From Salinarimonas sp. (GTDB lineage Bacteria; Pseudomonadota; Alphaproteobacteria; Rhizobiales; Beijerinckiaceae), in the NCBI GenBank assembly GCA_020832565.1, contig JAFIEI010000002.1:124001-188000 (forward strand): a DNA stretch of 64,000 nt. The letters are read 5' to 3'. The notes beneath the pieces were generated by a model. The model did not search any database, was not told the DNA's origin, and saw nothing but the letters and a program-made list of their open reading frames with translations. The translations under genes were made by a program, and so were the position numbers. Every line of letters starts with the position of its first letter. Within the stretch, counting starts at the first letter, position 1. Positions 37,763 to 47,696 of the stretch are shown piece after piece.

Positions 37763-38494
37763 ATGACACGCAATCCGACGACCTTCAAAAGTATCCTTTG
37801 GCGCCAGAAAGCGTGGCTCACCGCCTTCCCGCTCGTGCTGGCGATCGGTTTTTCCATTGCCGGAGCAACGCTGCTCGCCGATGCGGGCGCATTCTCGCGT
37901 GAGGGCGTGCGCACGAACGCCACCGTGCTCGATCTCGAAAGCCGCCGCGAACGCGTAACCGGGGGCGATGGTGGCCGCGTGACCCGCCGCCATGTCACCT
38001 ACCGCTTCGCGCTTCCCGACGGCACCACGCAGCGAAACCGCGATCAGGTATCGAGCAGTTTCTACGACGCCCATGACCCGGGCGACGAGATCGCGATCAC
38101 CTATCTCGCGGATGATCCCGGCACCGCCGAGGTGGAGCAGGGCAATACACGCCGTGACGGGCTCCTGTTCGCCGGCCTCGCCCTCGGATTCGCCGGCGCC
38201 ACTGGCTGGATCGGGCAGCGCTACTGGCGCCGCGCAAGCAGCATGTTTCGCGCCGTCAGCCGGGGCGAGCGGCGGCGCGCGCGCATCACCGGGCATGTCG
38301 ACGTCACGCCGCCAAAGGCGAAGGACCGTCGCCGGAAAATCCGCTGGATCGACGACATGCAGGCGGAAGGCGAAAGCCTCGCGCACGACGCCGCGACGCT
38401 TTCAGAATGGCAGGTCGGAGACGAGATCGTGATCCATGTCGATCCGGTCACCGGAGCACGCTGGTGGATCGCGGACATTCAGGGGGCCGGGTGA
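37763..38494 (+). CDS. DUF3592 membrane protein
   Basis: 243 residues from MTRNPTTF. Two membrane segments, AFPLVLAIGFSIAGATLLADA and LLFAGLALGFAGATGWIG, flank a soluble part with VTYRFALPDGTTQRNRDQVSS and GDEIAITYLADDPGTAEVEQ, the pattern of DUF3592 proteins. The C-terminal half after the second helix is hydrophilic. Function unknown. It follows dnaX by 57 bases in the place where ybaB-recR are often found. Confidence 0.75.
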   Translation: MTRNPTTFKSILWRQKAWLTAFPLVLAIGFSIAGATLLADAGAFSREGVRTNATVLDLESRRERVTGGDGGRVTRRHVTYRFALPDGTTQRNRDQVSSSFYDAHDPGDEIAITYLADDPGTAEVEQGNTRRDGLLFAGLALGFAGATGWIGQRYWRRASSMFRAVSRGERRRARITGHVDVTPPKAKDRRRKIRWIDDMQAEGESLAHDAATLSEWQVGDEIVIHVDPVTGARWWIADIQGAG

Positions 38495-38526
38495 TGCTGT
38501 CGTGATCGCCGGTCGGGCGGCCCGGC

Positions 38527-39033
38527 TCAGTCGAAGCGATAGGCGACCTTGGTGAGGCGGGTACCGGCGACCTGTTCGTCACGGGTCGCGACCCGTTTCC
38601 CGCCCATGGCCTCGTAGAAACCGCAGGCGCGCTCGTTCTCGGCCAGTGACCAGACGAGGATAGGCCCGGCATGGCGGGCCCGCAGATCCGCACGCACCGA
38701 ACCGAACAGGCGGCGGCCGAATCCGAGCCCCTGATATTCGGGGCGCAGGTAGAGTTCGTCGATCTCGCCGGAGGCGGGTATGGAAGCGTCGCGACAGCGC
38801 CCGTAGCAGGCATAGCCCGCGATCTTCTTGCGGATTTCGAGGACCGCGACCGGCCTCGGGCGCTGGAGCGTAAGGCGCCACCATGTCGGTCCGCGCCGCT
38901 GCACGAGGCGCTCGAGCTGGATGCCGGGAATGACGCCGCGATACGCCTCGCGCCAGGCCTGGTCGAAGGTCTGGGAGATGCCGCGAAAATCGGCAGGGCC
39001 GGCGATGCGGATGGCGGTGACGAGTTCGCTCAT
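38527..39033 (-). CDS. GNAT family N-acetyltransferase
   Basis: 168 residues. The acetyl-CoA site is YLRPEYQGLGFGRRLFGSV (conserved Q-G-x-G-x-G/R), preceded by IDELYLRPEY and followed by GFYEAMGGKRVA, the usual C-terminal motif. The N-terminal helix contains FDQAWREAYRGVIP. These enzymes transfer acetyl groups to amines; the acceptor is unknown. Convergent with the DUF3592 gene with a 32-base gap. Confidence 0.87.
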   Translation of the reverse strand: MSELVTAIRIAGPADFRGISQTFDQAWREAYRGVIPGIQLERLVQRRGPTWWRLTLQRPRPVAVLEIRKKIAGYACYGRCRDASIPASGEIDELYLRPEYQGLGFGRRLFGSVRADLRARHAGPILVWSLAENERACGFYEAMGGKRVATRDEQVAGTRLTKVAYRFD

Positions 39034-39145
39034 ACCGACAGATTAAGACGCTGCAAGCTTGTGCGAAAGCGGATTCTGTGCGCATTCGCGCGGGTAACGG
39101 CGCCGACCACGTCCGGTGGTCGTGATCGGGCGCCGCATACCAATG

Positions 39146-40156
39146 TCAGGCCGGCTTCACGCCCTTGGCCAGCATCGTCATTTCCGGGATCATGGTGTCG
39201 ACGGTGGCATCCTTGAAGCCGTTGCGCTCCATGACCTCGACCAGCCAGGCATCGTCGACGGAGCGCGCCTCGGGCGTAAAGGCCGTGTGCTGCAATTGCC
39301 ACAGGGCGGCGAGCTTCGGGCCGGTGCGATCGGCGGAGACCACGAAGTCATGGATCAGCAGCCGGCCACCGGGCGCGAGGTGGTTGTAGGCGCGCGTGAT
39401 CAGACCTTCATGGGTTTCGCCGGGAATGCCGGAAAGCAGATACGACATCAGGATCACGTCCTGCTCGCCGGGCCAGTCGGCCTCGAGGCCGTCGCCCTCG
39501 ACATAACGGATGCGATCGCTCAGCCCTGCCTTCGCGACGAATTCACGCCCGATCGTGGCGACATTGGGAAATTCCACCACGGTCGCGGAGAGGTTCGGGA
39601 AGGCCTTGCAAAGCGTGATGGCGAAGGCGCCGGTGCCGCCGCCGACATCGAGCATCCGCTTCGCTTTGGAGAGATCGAGCGCCTTGACGAGCTGGCGCGC
39701 CGGGCCGAGCGAACCGGCATGCTGGCTCTCGGAATAGAGCCGGGCTTCGGCGGGATCGGAGAACCATTCGGCATAGGAGCCGGTCGCTTCCGGCGGGAGA
39801 TTTCCGCTCAGCGCATCCTCGACCTGATCGAGCAGGCCGTACATCTGCTGGCCGACCTGGCGGCGCAGATAATCACCGAAATCGTATTTCGCACCCTTGA
39901 CCAGGAAGGCCTCGGAAGCCGGCGCATTCGAGAACTTGCCGTCTTCCACTGCGACGAGGCCGAGGCCTGCAAGCGCGGTCAGCAGAGTTTCGGCGCGATC
40001 GGGATGCAATCCTGACGCCTTGCCGAGTTCGGCGGCTGTCTTGGGCCCATCGTTCATATGCGTGAACAGGTCGAAATGAAGCGCGGAAAACAGCGCCTTC
40101 GACGCCATGAATCCAAAGGCAATTTCCGAAATCTCATCGGCACGGGTGCGAAGCAT
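39146..40156 (-). CDS. SAM-dependent O-methyltransferase with dimerisation domain
   Basis: 336 residues from MLRTRADE; GGAG lies 8 bases before the start. The N-terminal winged-helix dimerisation domain (about 1-90, ALFSALHFDLFTHM, AAELGKASGLHPDRAETLL) is followed by the methyltransferase fold with the SAM motif MLDVGGGTGAFAI, VVEFPNV, and APGGRLLIHDFVV. This arrangement is shared by CrtF, BchU and small-molecule O-methyltransferases. There is no carotenoid or bacteriochlorophyll gene nearby, so the substrate is open. Confidence 0.88.
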   Translation of the reverse strand: MLRTRADEISEIAFGFMASKALFSALHFDLFTHMNDGPKTAAELGKASGLHPDRAETLLTALAGLGLVAVEDGKFSNAPASEAFLVKGAKYDFGDYLRRQVGQQMYGLLDQVEDALSGNLPPEATGSYAEWFSDPAEARLYSESQHAGSLGPARQLVKALDLSKAKRMLDVGGGTGAFAITLCKAFPNLSATVVEFPNVATIGREFVAKAGLSDRIRYVEGDGLEADWPGEQDVILMSYLLSGIPGETHEGLITRAYNHLAPGGRLLIHDFVVSADRTGPKLAALWQLQHTAFTPEARSVDDAWLVEVMERNGFKDATVDTMIPEMTMLAKGVKPA

Positions 40157-40384
40157 CCCTCCATCTCCTCGATTGTTGCGAATGCCGCACCTTACTGCGC
40201 TGCGGCGAAAAACACCAGCAAGCATTTCGTAGAGGCATGCAACCGTCTTCCCGGTTGCATGCCCAATGCAATCGCAACATGCCGTTAAACCCGAACCACG
40301 ATGGAGGGACGGTAGAAAGGCTTTCCCTGCAATGCGTTGCGACGCGGTGACGCGCCGTCATGCAGGGCACTGCGCAAAGGGCGA

Positions 40385-40891
40385 TCAACTCCGCTCGACG
40401 ACGAGTTCCGGAGTACAGGTCAGCGTCTGGAAGACGACGCATTGGGCCCGCGTGCTCGCGATCAGATCATCGAGCGTTGTGTCATCGGCATCGCTGGCGA
40501 TGCGAAAACGCAACCTGATCGCCGAGAAACCGACCGGCGCATCATCCGCAATGCCGAGCGTGCCGCGAAAGTCGAGTTCGCCTTCCGCCTCGATCTCGGC
40601 CCGTTCGATGGCAATGCCCCGTTTCGCCGCGATCGCCTTCAGTGTCACGCCGGCGCAGCCGACCAGGGCTTCGAGCAGCATATCCTCGGCGGCACGGTCT
40701 GCGCCGGTGCCGCCGGTGGCGCGGTGCAGACCCGTGACGGTGATGCCGTGGCCGGTCTCGACGCGACAGGCCACGCCTTCCGGATCGACCGTACCACGTG
40801 AGCGGAACACGACCCGCGCCGAAGCGGGATCCTCGCTGTATTTGCGCTCCAGCGGCGCCCGGCGCGTCAACAGATCGGAGGATTCCATCAT
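40385..40891 (-). CDS. OsmC/Ohr family protein
   Basis: 168 residues. OsmC-like fold with a redox Cys79 in ALVGCAGVTLK and further cysteines at 151 and 159 (TRAQCVVFQTLTC). The usual second active cysteine of Ohr lies in a V-C-P motif; here the nearest is AQCVVF, so it belongs to the broader OsmC group. Such proteins reduce organic hydroperoxides. The neighbouring peroxiredoxin is in the same direction, upstream. Confidence 0.85.
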   Translation of the reverse strand: MMESSDLLTRRAPLERKYSEDPASARVVFRSRGTVDPEGVACRVETGHGITVTGLHRATGGTGADRAAEDMLLEALVGCAGVTLKAIAAKRGIAIERAEIEAEGELDFRGTLGIADDAPVGFSAIRLRFRIASDADDTTLDDLIASTRAQCVVFQTLTCTPELVVERS

Positions 40892-41087
40892 TGAGATCCT
40901 TCTACAATCACAAATATCAATGTTTCAAAATTTGAGACGAAGGCCGGCCATGCGTCCATCGGAATTCATGCAGTTCGCGCAAAGGCATATGCGCATGGAA
41001 TTGTCCGGACAACATTGTTCGCCGACAGATAAAGCAATGCGCGCGCACATCGTTGCACGCGCGCATTGCAGAAATTCGCATTCGGGA

Positions 41088-41573
41088 TCAGAGCTGGCCG
41101 AGAACCACTTCGGCGCTGGTCGCATCGGCCTGCCCCGGAGCGGCTTCAACTGCGAGCCAGGTGACCGTGCCGTCATCGACGATCATGGCGTAGCGCTTCG
41201 AGCGAATGCCCAACCCGCCACCGGTCGCGTCGAGATCGAGGCCCGTGGCCTTGGCGAATTCGGCACTGCCGTCAGCGAGGAATTCGATCTTGCCCTCGCC
41301 GCCGGAGGATTTCGCCCAGGCATCCATGACGAAGACGTCGTTGACGGCGGTCACGGCGACCGCGTCGACACCCTTGTCGCGGATGGCATCGATGTGGCTG
41401 ATGAAGCCCGGCAGGTGGTTCTTGTGGCAGGTGGGCGTGAATGCCCCGGGAACGGCGAAGAGCACGACCTTGCGGCCCTTGAAGACGTCCTCGGTGGTCT
41501 TGGGGGCAGGACCCTCCGCCGTCATCGTGCGGAACGTCGCGGCGGGTAGCTTGTCGCCAACCTGAATGCTCAT
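41088..41573 (-). CDS. Peroxiredoxin, Prx5/redoxin type
   Basis: 161 residues from MSIQVGDKLP, with GGAGAGG just before the start. The peroxidatic Cys49 is in VPGAFTPTCHKNHLPGF, the Prx5 signature. No clear resolving Cys is visible, so it probably uses glutathione or another thiol as reductant. Removes peroxides in the cytoplasm. It is the gene before OsmC in reading order, separated by about 200 bases. Confidence 0.93.
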   Translation of the reverse strand: MSIQVGDKLPAATFRTMTAEGPAPKTTEDVFKGRKVVLFAVPGAFTPTCHKNHLPGFISHIDAIRDKGVDAVAVTAVNDVFVMDAWAKSSGGEGKIEFLADGSAEFAKATGLDLDATGGGLGIRSKRYAMIVDDGTVTWLAVEAAPGQADATSAEVVLGQL

Positions 41574-41699
41574 GAGCCTCTCCATAATCTGGTCGCGCGG
41601 GCGGCATAGCCCGCATGCAATCCCATACAGGATTCTACGTAGTGCATTTTCCCGGCGATGGGAAACCCCTTGAAGCACAAAGAATATGCGCTTCGCCGC

Positions 41700-44540
41700 T
41701 CAATCGCCCGGAGATTGCGGCGGTGGCCGCGCCGCATCGGGGGCGTGCTTGCGCAGCAACCGCTGGTACAACAGGCCCACACCCACGAGCACCATCCCGA
41801 GCACGATGAACGAAGCGGCGCGGATCGGTCCGCCAAGGCCTGCGAGATCTACAAAAAAGACTTTTGCCGCCGCAAGGATCAGATAGGCGGCCGCGATCAG
41901 GCGCAACCAGGCCAGATTGCGCCACAGACCGATGACGAGCGCCCCCAGCCCGACGACGAGGAGCATTGCCGAATAGGCCCACAATTCCGCCTCGCCGGTC
42001 ATCCGCATGAGCCCGATATGCGGCCCCTGGAAGGCCATCCGGATCGCCGTGACGCTCCACAATGCTTGCAGCACGAATGCCAGGCCCGCCATGGTCACGG
42101 CCTGCCAGTGGAGGAGACGGGGCCCGTACAGCCATGTTCCCGTCCCGGTCCGTGGCATACCCCCCTCCGCATCGCGCGCCCGCAACGCAGCACGCCGGAT
42201 CATCACCGCGATGGCGCCGGCCACGATTGCGGGCAGCAGATAGGCCGCAAGCAGCGCATTGAGGAAGGACCCGCCGGGGACCGGCGCGCCGGTGATGAGC
42301 GGATTGACGGTCACGGCCAATCCGACCCCGGAAACGAAGAGCGCAATCAGGCCGAATATCCGCGCGCCGATCCGGGTGACGGAATCCGACCGCCCCTCAT
42401 CGACGCGCAAGAGCGTCCCTACGGCGCAAAGGGCCGTGAGCACCACGAGCCCCGCATCGAGCAGGCCGTCCAGCCTTGCCGGCGGCATCCCGGCATGCAG
42501 CGCATGGCGCAGTTGGAAGAAGACGAGCAGCACCGCAAAGACGATCCCCAGTGCTTCAGACAGGCGCGCCATCGCGTCGCGCCCATCGCGCCCGAGCGAA
42601 TGTGCCGCCACGAGGAAGGCGAGCGCCGGCACGCCATAGCCCCAGAGCAACCAGTTGAAGATCAGCGTACGCCCCTGATCGCCGTCGACGATGCCGGGAT
42701 CCCAGAGCAGGCGCAGGGCGACGAGGATCGCCAGCGCGCCCACGCCGTAGCGCAGCATGCGGATACCGGTGCGATGCGCTACGAAGGCGGCTCCGGCGCC
42801 GGCAAGGGCGAATGCCACCGTCAGCATCCCGCGATCCAGCCAGAATGCCAGGGCGAGCGCGAGATTACCCAGCGCGGCCACGGCACACAGGCCCCGGATC
42901 AGATCAGTGGCCGACGCGCCTGCATCCTGCGACAAGGCGCGGGAGCGCGCGGCGAGCACGGCATAGGCGCTCGCCAGAAGCGCAGCAGCGACGGCGAAAG
43001 CGGGCTCGGCGACCCCCTCCATCAGGCGCGCAGCGCCCGTCAGCCGCCAATACACCACGACGAGCACCGCAGCCGGCGCAGCCGCCAGCAGCAGCGCGTA
43101 ATCCGCCTTGATCCGGGCGGCCATCTGCCCTGCTTCACGCAGACGCCACAGGCCGAGGCCCGCCGTCGCGAGCCCGCCGGAGATCGCGAAAGCGACGAAC
43201 AGGCGAAACGCTTCCGGCCAGGGCAGGTCCCCCGCCGGGCCCGGCAGGATACGCGTCGGTTCGGCGATCGCTTCGCGCGCTACCGGCCAGACCAGCAATG
43301 TCACCAGAAGCACGCCCAGCGCCGCCAAACCGGCAGCGGATACGGCCGGGACCGCCCCTGCGACGAGCATCAGGGCGATCATGAGTGCGGGGAAATGGAG
43401 TGCCGGTGCCCCGTCGGGCAGGAAACCGATCGCCGCGACAAAGACGGCCAGAGCCACGATGAAGACGGCCCGCCCGCCCCTGTCGGGCTGCTGCATGGCG
43501 ATCGGGATCGTGCGGTAGGGTACGATCGCAAAAACCATAACGGCCAGCGCAGTCTGGATGATCAGATGCAGGCGCGCCGGCATTGCCGGTCCGTCGAGCA
43601 TCGGGATCGTCCAGGCGAGGGCGATAACGCTCGCAGCAAGCGCGAGCCGGCGCCATCCGCGCAGCCATGCCAGCACATGCGCTGCACCGGCGACGATCGC
43701 GAAATAGGGCACGAGCGGCCAGGTCTGTCCGGCCTCGCCGCCAGTCAGAAGCGGCACGGCGAAGCTCCCGATCAGGCCCAGCGAGGCCAGGAGAGGGCCA
43801 TGCAGGGCTGCAGCCAGAAGTGTGACGAGTCCGAGCAGGCCGAGCAGCAGGAAGGCCGTGGTCGGAGCCAGAAATCCGTAGAGCGCATAGGCCGCATAGG
43901 CGGTGGCAAAGGCGCTGACGGCGCCGGCAGCTGTGAGCGCGGCCGGCACGTGCCCCGGGCCGAGACCGGGAATGGCGAGGGCGAAGTCGCGCCGGCGCAG
44001 ATATTCGCCGGCGGTCAGCAGAGCCAGCGCGAACAGTGTGGCCAGGCCGAGGCGCGCACCGGGCCCCAGCAGATCCTGTTCCAGCGAGAACCGCACCAGG
44101 AACGCGCCGCCGAGCGAGAGCGCGAGAGCCCCGACCCAGACCGCCCAGCGCGCGCCGAGACGCTCCTCCAGGCTCGGGCGCCGCGCCGCTTCGGGTGTCG
44201 CGGATACGGTTGGGTCCGACCTGACGGCCGGAACCAGCGGCTTCGGCGCTTCGGGAGCGGGCTCGGGCGCCTCGGATACGCTTTCTTCGGCAATCGGCTC
44301 CTGCGGCGCCTGTTCTTCAGCCGGGGTTTCGCTCTCAGGCGCGGTATCCTGCGCCGGGCGTTCGTCCGGGGCCGGCACCGCCCCGCCGGCATAACCCGCC
44401 TCGAGGCGGTCGATCCGCTGTCGCAGCCCGGCGATCTCCCGGATGGCGCGCTGGGCGATCACGATGGCGACCACCGCGACGACGGGCATGGCGAGAAGCA
44501 CCAGCGCCGCGATGATCATCAGCGATTCGATCAGATGCAA
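41700..44540 (-). CDS. DUF2339 large multi-pass membrane protein
   Basis: 946 residues. The start is probably TTG at 44540, with AGGAG 9 bases upstream; an ATG at 44519 has no ribosome site. After one N-terminal helix and a coiled, acidic Pro/Glu linker (ESETPAEEQAPQEPIAEES) there is LEERLGARWAVWVGALALSLGGAFLVRFS, then more than 20 hydrophobic helices. This matches DUF2339, present in many bacteria and without known function. The complementary strand has a 997-residue open frame that is a shadow. Confidence 0.85.
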   Translation of the reverse strand: MHLIESLMIIAALVLLAMPVVAVVAIVIAQRAIREIAGLRQRIDRLEAGYAGGAVPAPDERPAQDTAPESETPAEEQAPQEPIAEESVSEAPEPAPEAPKPLVPAVRSDPTVSATPEAARRPSLEERLGARWAVWVGALALSLGGAFLVRFSLEQDLLGPGARLGLATLFALALLTAGEYLRRRDFALAIPGLGPGHVPAALTAAGAVSAFATAYAAYALYGFLAPTTAFLLLGLLGLVTLLAAALHGPLLASLGLIGSFAVPLLTGGEAGQTWPLVPYFAIVAGAAHVLAWLRGWRRLALAASVIALAWTIPMLDGPAMPARLHLIIQTALAVMVFAIVPYRTIPIAMQQPDRGGRAVFIVALAVFVAAIGFLPDGAPALHFPALMIALMLVAGAVPAVSAAGLAALGVLLVTLLVWPVAREAIAEPTRILPGPAGDLPWPEAFRLFVAFAISGGLATAGLGLWRLREAGQMAARIKADYALLLAAAPAAVLVVVYWRLTGAARLMEGVAEPAFAVAAALLASAYAVLAARSRALSQDAGASATDLIRGLCAVAALGNLALALAFWLDRGMLTVAFALAGAGAAFVAHRTGIRMLRYGVGALAILVALRLLWDPGIVDGDQGRTLIFNWLLWGYGVPALAFLVAAHSLGRDGRDAMARLSEALGIVFAVLLVFFQLRHALHAGMPPARLDGLLDAGLVVLTALCAVGTLLRVDEGRSDSVTRIGARIFGLIALFVSGVGLAVTVNPLITGAPVPGGSFLNALLAAYLLPAIVAGAIAVMIRRAALRARDAEGGMPRTGTGTWLYGPRLLHWQAVTMAGLAFVLQALWSVTAIRMAFQGPHIGLMRMTGEAELWAYSAMLLVVGLGALVIGLWRNLAWLRLIAAAYLILAAAKVFFVDLAGLGGPIRAASFIVLGMVLVGVGLLYQRLLRKHAPDAARPPPQSPGD

Positions 44541-44622
44541 TGCCGCTACTCCTGCGCAACGATGCCAGCTTGTCTAAGCCTTTTTCCTTGTCAAAGCCTT
44601 TCCGGGACTTCGCGGCACCGGA

Positions 44623-45144
44623 TCATCGGGAATCGCCTATCGGGAGCGTAAAGGGCACGCCGGTCGAGACCTCGCAGCCGCGCCCGATCTTCGCGATCGC
44701 CGCGCGCATGCGCCCCTTTCGTCCCAGCAGATCATCGGCGAGCGACACCAGGCGCGCATTCGGCGTGGCGAAGGGTGCCTGCGCGCGCAATCGCGCCGCG
44801 ATGGCTGCTTCTTCTTCCCCGGGCGCGAGGGCGCAGGCGGCAATATAGGCCGCTGCGGGGGAGCGGCTCACGCCGAACCAGCAATGCATCAACATCGGTC
44901 GGGTACGCGGCCAGCCATGGATAAAGGCAAGGAGCTGCGCGACGTCCGATTCCTGCGCCAGAACGTACCCTTCTTTGGGGATGGTTATGTCGTTGATGCC
45001 AAGCCGCAAATATTGCGCATTTCCGATGGAACCGCCGGGTATCTCGGGCATTGATGGTGAAACGAGGCTGACCACATGCGAGGGCCGCTGCACGCTCACG
45101 ACTTTCGCGAGATCAGCCAGAGGGCAGATATGGATGAGTGTCAT
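44623..45144 (-). CDS. Protein tyrosine phosphatase-like protein
   Basis: 173 residues. The P-loop HCWFGVSRS (His87, Cys88, Arg94) is the catalytic signature of dual-specificity and tyrosine phosphatases, and GINDITIPKEGYV provides the likely general-acid Asp. No signal peptide. Homologues are annotated as tyrosine phosphatase superfamily; target unknown. It stands alone, upstream of the beta-barrel gene and divergent from it. Confidence 0.8.
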   Translation of the reverse strand: MTLIHICPLADLAKVVSVQRPSHVVSLVSPSMPEIPGGSIGNAQYLRLGINDITIPKEGYVLAQESDVAQLLAFIHGWPRTRPMLMHCWFGVSRSPAAAYIAACALAPGEEEAAIAARLRAQAPFATPNARLVSLADDLLGRKGRMRAAIAKIGRGCEVSTGVPFTLPIGDSR

Positions 45145-45460
45145 GGTTAGACTTATCCGCGACCGATTCTATTCGGTCAAGCGCAACGCTTCGGCTGAAA
45201 TATTGGGTCGCCTCCAGCGGCTCTTCTCGCAATATACGATGCTTAACGCCCCCGCTCACGGAAATGTCATCTTCCGGAAAGCAAGACACATTCGCGCCAC
45301 AATTCCGTCACTGCTTTAAACCTGCTTATGGTTAATCAGATATAAACGTTGCTTCTTTGCAACGAATGCTTTGAAACCGGAAAAATTTACGCTTTTCCCA
45401 CTTCTCGGATCCATCGTGCTGCGTTAGCTTGCAGCGAACTCGAAACAAAGGATGTTCCCA
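45145..45460. other. Promoter region of the Omp31-like gene
   Basis: 316 bases between divergent genes, more AT-rich than its neighbours, as expected for the promoter of an abundant outer-membrane protein. It holds a CGTTGC-N6-GCAACG dyad at 45347-45364 and an ATGGTTAA half-site similar to CtrA half-sites near 45328-45335. Neither is proven. Confidence 0.45.
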
Positions 45461-46213
45461 ATGAAGCGTATTCTCCTTGCTTCCACCGCCCTGGCATTCA
45501 TTGCCGGTCCGGCTCTGGCAGCTGACCTGCCCTCGCGCCAGCCGGCTCCGGCCCCGCAGACCTTCACGGCTCCGCCGGTCTTCACTTGGACGGGTTTCTA
45601 CGCCGGTGTGAATCTCGGCTGGAACCAGAACGAGATGAGCGTGCGCAACCGCGGCTTCACCGGCGATGCGTCGCCCGGCAGCTATAATCCTTTCTCATCG
45701 CGCACGAACAGCTTCATCGGCGGCTTCCAGGTCGGCTACAATCAGCAGTTCGACATGTTCGTCGCTGGTGTCGAGGCTGATCTCAGCTATCTCGGCAACC
45801 GTCGTTCGACCGGTTCGGCTGCCGTCACCGGCGGTGGCCAGTCGACAGGCGTGATGGCAACCAGCCGTCTCGACTGGCTCGGCACGGTTCGTGCCCGCGC
45901 CGGCGTGGCGATGGATCAGGTCTTCGTCTACGGTACCGGTGGTCTCGCCTTCGGTGCACCTGACCAACGCCTCAACGTTATGAACAACAACACCACTGTC
46001 GCCACCGGGCGCAACAGCGATACGCGCGTCGGCTGGACGCTTGGTGCCGGTGCCGAATTCGCAGTGATGGACAACCTGTCCTTCAAGGCTGAATATCTCT
46101 ATTACGACCTCGGTCGCACCACCGTTCGCGCCACCGGGGCTGGCGGCACCAATGCCGCCCGTTTCGAGAACAAGGGCCACATCGTTCGTGCCGGTATGAA
46201 CTACCGCTTCTGA
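45461..46213 (+). CDS. Outer-membrane beta-barrel protein, Omp31-like
   Basis: 250 residues from MKRILLAS (AAAGGA 8 bases upstream; an ATG three codons earlier is less likely). Signal peptide with cleavage at ALA-AD. The barrel shows VFTWTGFYAGVNLGWN at the start, repeated Gly-aromatic strands such as FIGGFQVGYNQQF, and the C-terminal GHIVRAGMNYRF ending in Phe, the outer-membrane insertion signal. This matches Omp25/Omp31-type proteins of Hyphomicrobiales. A strong terminator follows. Confidence 0.92.
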   Translation: MKRILLASTALAFIAGPALAADLPSRQPAPAPQTFTAPPVFTWTGFYAGVNLGWNQNEMSVRNRGFTGDASPGSYNPFSSRTNSFIGGFQVGYNQQFDMFVAGVEADLSYLGNRRSTGSAAVTGGGQSTGVMATSRLDWLGTVRARAGVAMDQVFVYGTGGLAFGAPDQRLNVMNNNTTVATGRNSDTRVGWTLGAGAEFAVMDNLSFKAEYLYYDLGRTTVRATGAGGTNAARFENKGHIVRAGMNYRF

Positions 46214-46244
46214 TCGAACGACGCGGTCTTGAACCGAATAAGAA

Positions 46245-46272
46245 AGGGCCCGGAGCGATCCGGGCCTTTTTT
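46245..46272 (+). terminator. Intrinsic terminator after the Omp31-like gene
   Basis: GGCCCGGA-GCGA-TCCGGGCC at 46247-46266 followed by six T. Preceding A bases make it usable from the other side as well, for flbD, whose stop is at 46302. Confidence 0.88.
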
Positions 46273-46301
46273 CATGGGCAGCGCTTTCGCCGAAATCCGA
46301 C

Positions 46302-47666
46302 TCACGCACTGATGCGGCGCTGCCCCGGATCGGGAATTGCGACGCCCGACGAGGCATATTCGTTGAGCTTGTTGCGCAGGGTGCGGATCGAGATGCCGAG
46401 GATCTTCGCGGCATGGGTGCGGTTACCGACGCAATGGTCGAGCGTGTCGAGAATCAGATCCTGCTCGACCTCCGCCACCGTGCGCCCCACCAGCGAGCGC
46501 GTGACCGCCTCGGCGGTGCGCGCGGCGCGAATCGCCTGGTCATCCTGCGGCGCTTCGAGCCCCTCGCCGTCGGGCGTGCGCACCGCATCGGCATCGATCT
46601 CGGCCCCGCTCGCGAGCAGGACCGCGCGGTGGATGGCGTTTTCGAGCTCGCGCACATTGCCGCGCCAGGGTGCGGCGGCGATGAGATCGCGCGCCTGCGC
46701 CGAGAGCGCACGCGCCGGCAGACCATTCTGCTCGGCATATTTCTCGGCGAAGAACGACGCCAGCGCGAGGACGTCACCGGGCCGCTCGCGCAGGGCCGGC
46801 AGCTTCAGATGCACGACGTTGAGCCGGTAGAACAGATCCTCGCGGAACGTGCCTGCCTTCACCGCCTCGGCGAGATTGCGATTCGACGTGGCGATGATGC
46901 GGATATCGACGGGGACCGGTTTCGTCCCGCCGACCCGGTCGATCACCCGCTCCTGGAGCGCGCGCAGGAGCTTTGCCTGCAGGCGCGGTTCCATTTCCGA
47001 GATCTCGTCGAGCAGCAGTGTACCGCCATCGGCCTCCTCGAACTTGCCGATGCGTCGGGCCACGGCGCCGGTGAAGGCCCCCTTCTCGTGGCCGAACAGC
47101 TCCGATTCGAGAAGGTTGTCGGGGATCGCGGCGCAATTGAGCGAGATGAAGGGCTTGTTGCGGCGGCCCGAGCGCTGGTGCACGTGACGCGCGAGCACTT
47201 CCTTGCCGGTGCCGCTCTCGCCCGTGACCAGGATCGAGGCCTCCGAGCCCGCCACCTGCTCGGCGAGCTTCACCACCTTCTCCATGGACGGATCGCGCCA
47301 GATGAAGGAGCGGTTATCGGCCGCGACCGCCTCGATCACCGCCGCGATCATGTCGGCATCCGGCGGCAGCGGGATATATTCCCGCGCGCCCGCCTGGATG
47401 GCCGCGACGGCGGCGCGGGCATCGGTGCCCGTCCCACAGGCCACGACCGGCAGGCGCATGCGCTCGCGCGCGAGCGTCTCGACGAGTTCCGCAACCGGCA
47501 GTGAGACGTCGATCATGACGAGATCGGCGCCCTTGGCGCGCAAAACGTTCATACCCTGATCGATCGCCTCGGCATGGGTGACGGCGGCGCCGCGATTCAT
47601 CGCGATGCGCGAGGCGTTGATCAACTCGCCATTCAGGGTGCCGATGATCAGGAGGCGCATGGACAT
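46302..47666 (-). CDS. flbD: Sigma54-dependent flagellar response regulator FlbD
   Basis: 454 residues. Domain order: degenerate receiver (1-115, Asp53 in MIDVSLP), AAA+ sigma54 activator (130-360; Walker A GESGTGKE at 149-156, GAFTGA at 196-201, DEISEM), and Fis-type HTH ([20 protein letters not shown]). In Caulobacter FlbD activates late flagellar genes and represses fliF. Here it is the last gene of the fliF-fliH-fliN-flbD unit, 30 bases after fliN. No histidine kinase is adjacent, as in Caulobacter. Confidence 0.92.
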   Translation of the reverse strand: MSMRLLIIGTLNGELINASRIAMNRGAAVTHAEAIDQGMNVLRAKGADLVMIDVSLPVAELVETLARERMRLPVVACGTGTDARAAVAAIQAGAREYIPLPPDADMIAAVIEAVAADNRSFIWRDPSMEKVVKLAEQVAGSEASILVTGESGTGKEVLARHVHQRSGRRNKPFISLNCAAIPDNLLESELFGHEKGAFTGAVARRIGKFEEADGGTLLLDEISEMEPRLQAKLLRALQERVIDRVGGTKPVPVDIRIIATSNRNLAEAVKAGTFREDLFYRLNVVHLKLPALRERPGDVLALASFFAEKYAEQNGLPARALSAQARDLIAAAPWRGNVRELENAIHRAVLLASGAEIDADAVRTPDGEGLEAPQDDQAIRAARTAEAVTRSLVGRTVAEVEQDLILDTLDHCVGNRTHAAKILGISIRTLRNKLNEYASSGVAIPDPGQRRISA

Positions 47667-47696
47667 GTCGTTCTAACCCCTTGGCGTTTCGCTGGC

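Noticed and set aside
41658-44651. 997-residue plus-strand open frame
   Set aside because: It lies opposite the DUF2339 gene, is extremely rich in Arg, His and Gln, and has no domain. The minus-strand protein has clear membrane segments and family text.
46413-47504. 363-residue plus-strand open frame
   Set aside because: Shadow of flbD; composition is non-coding in style.
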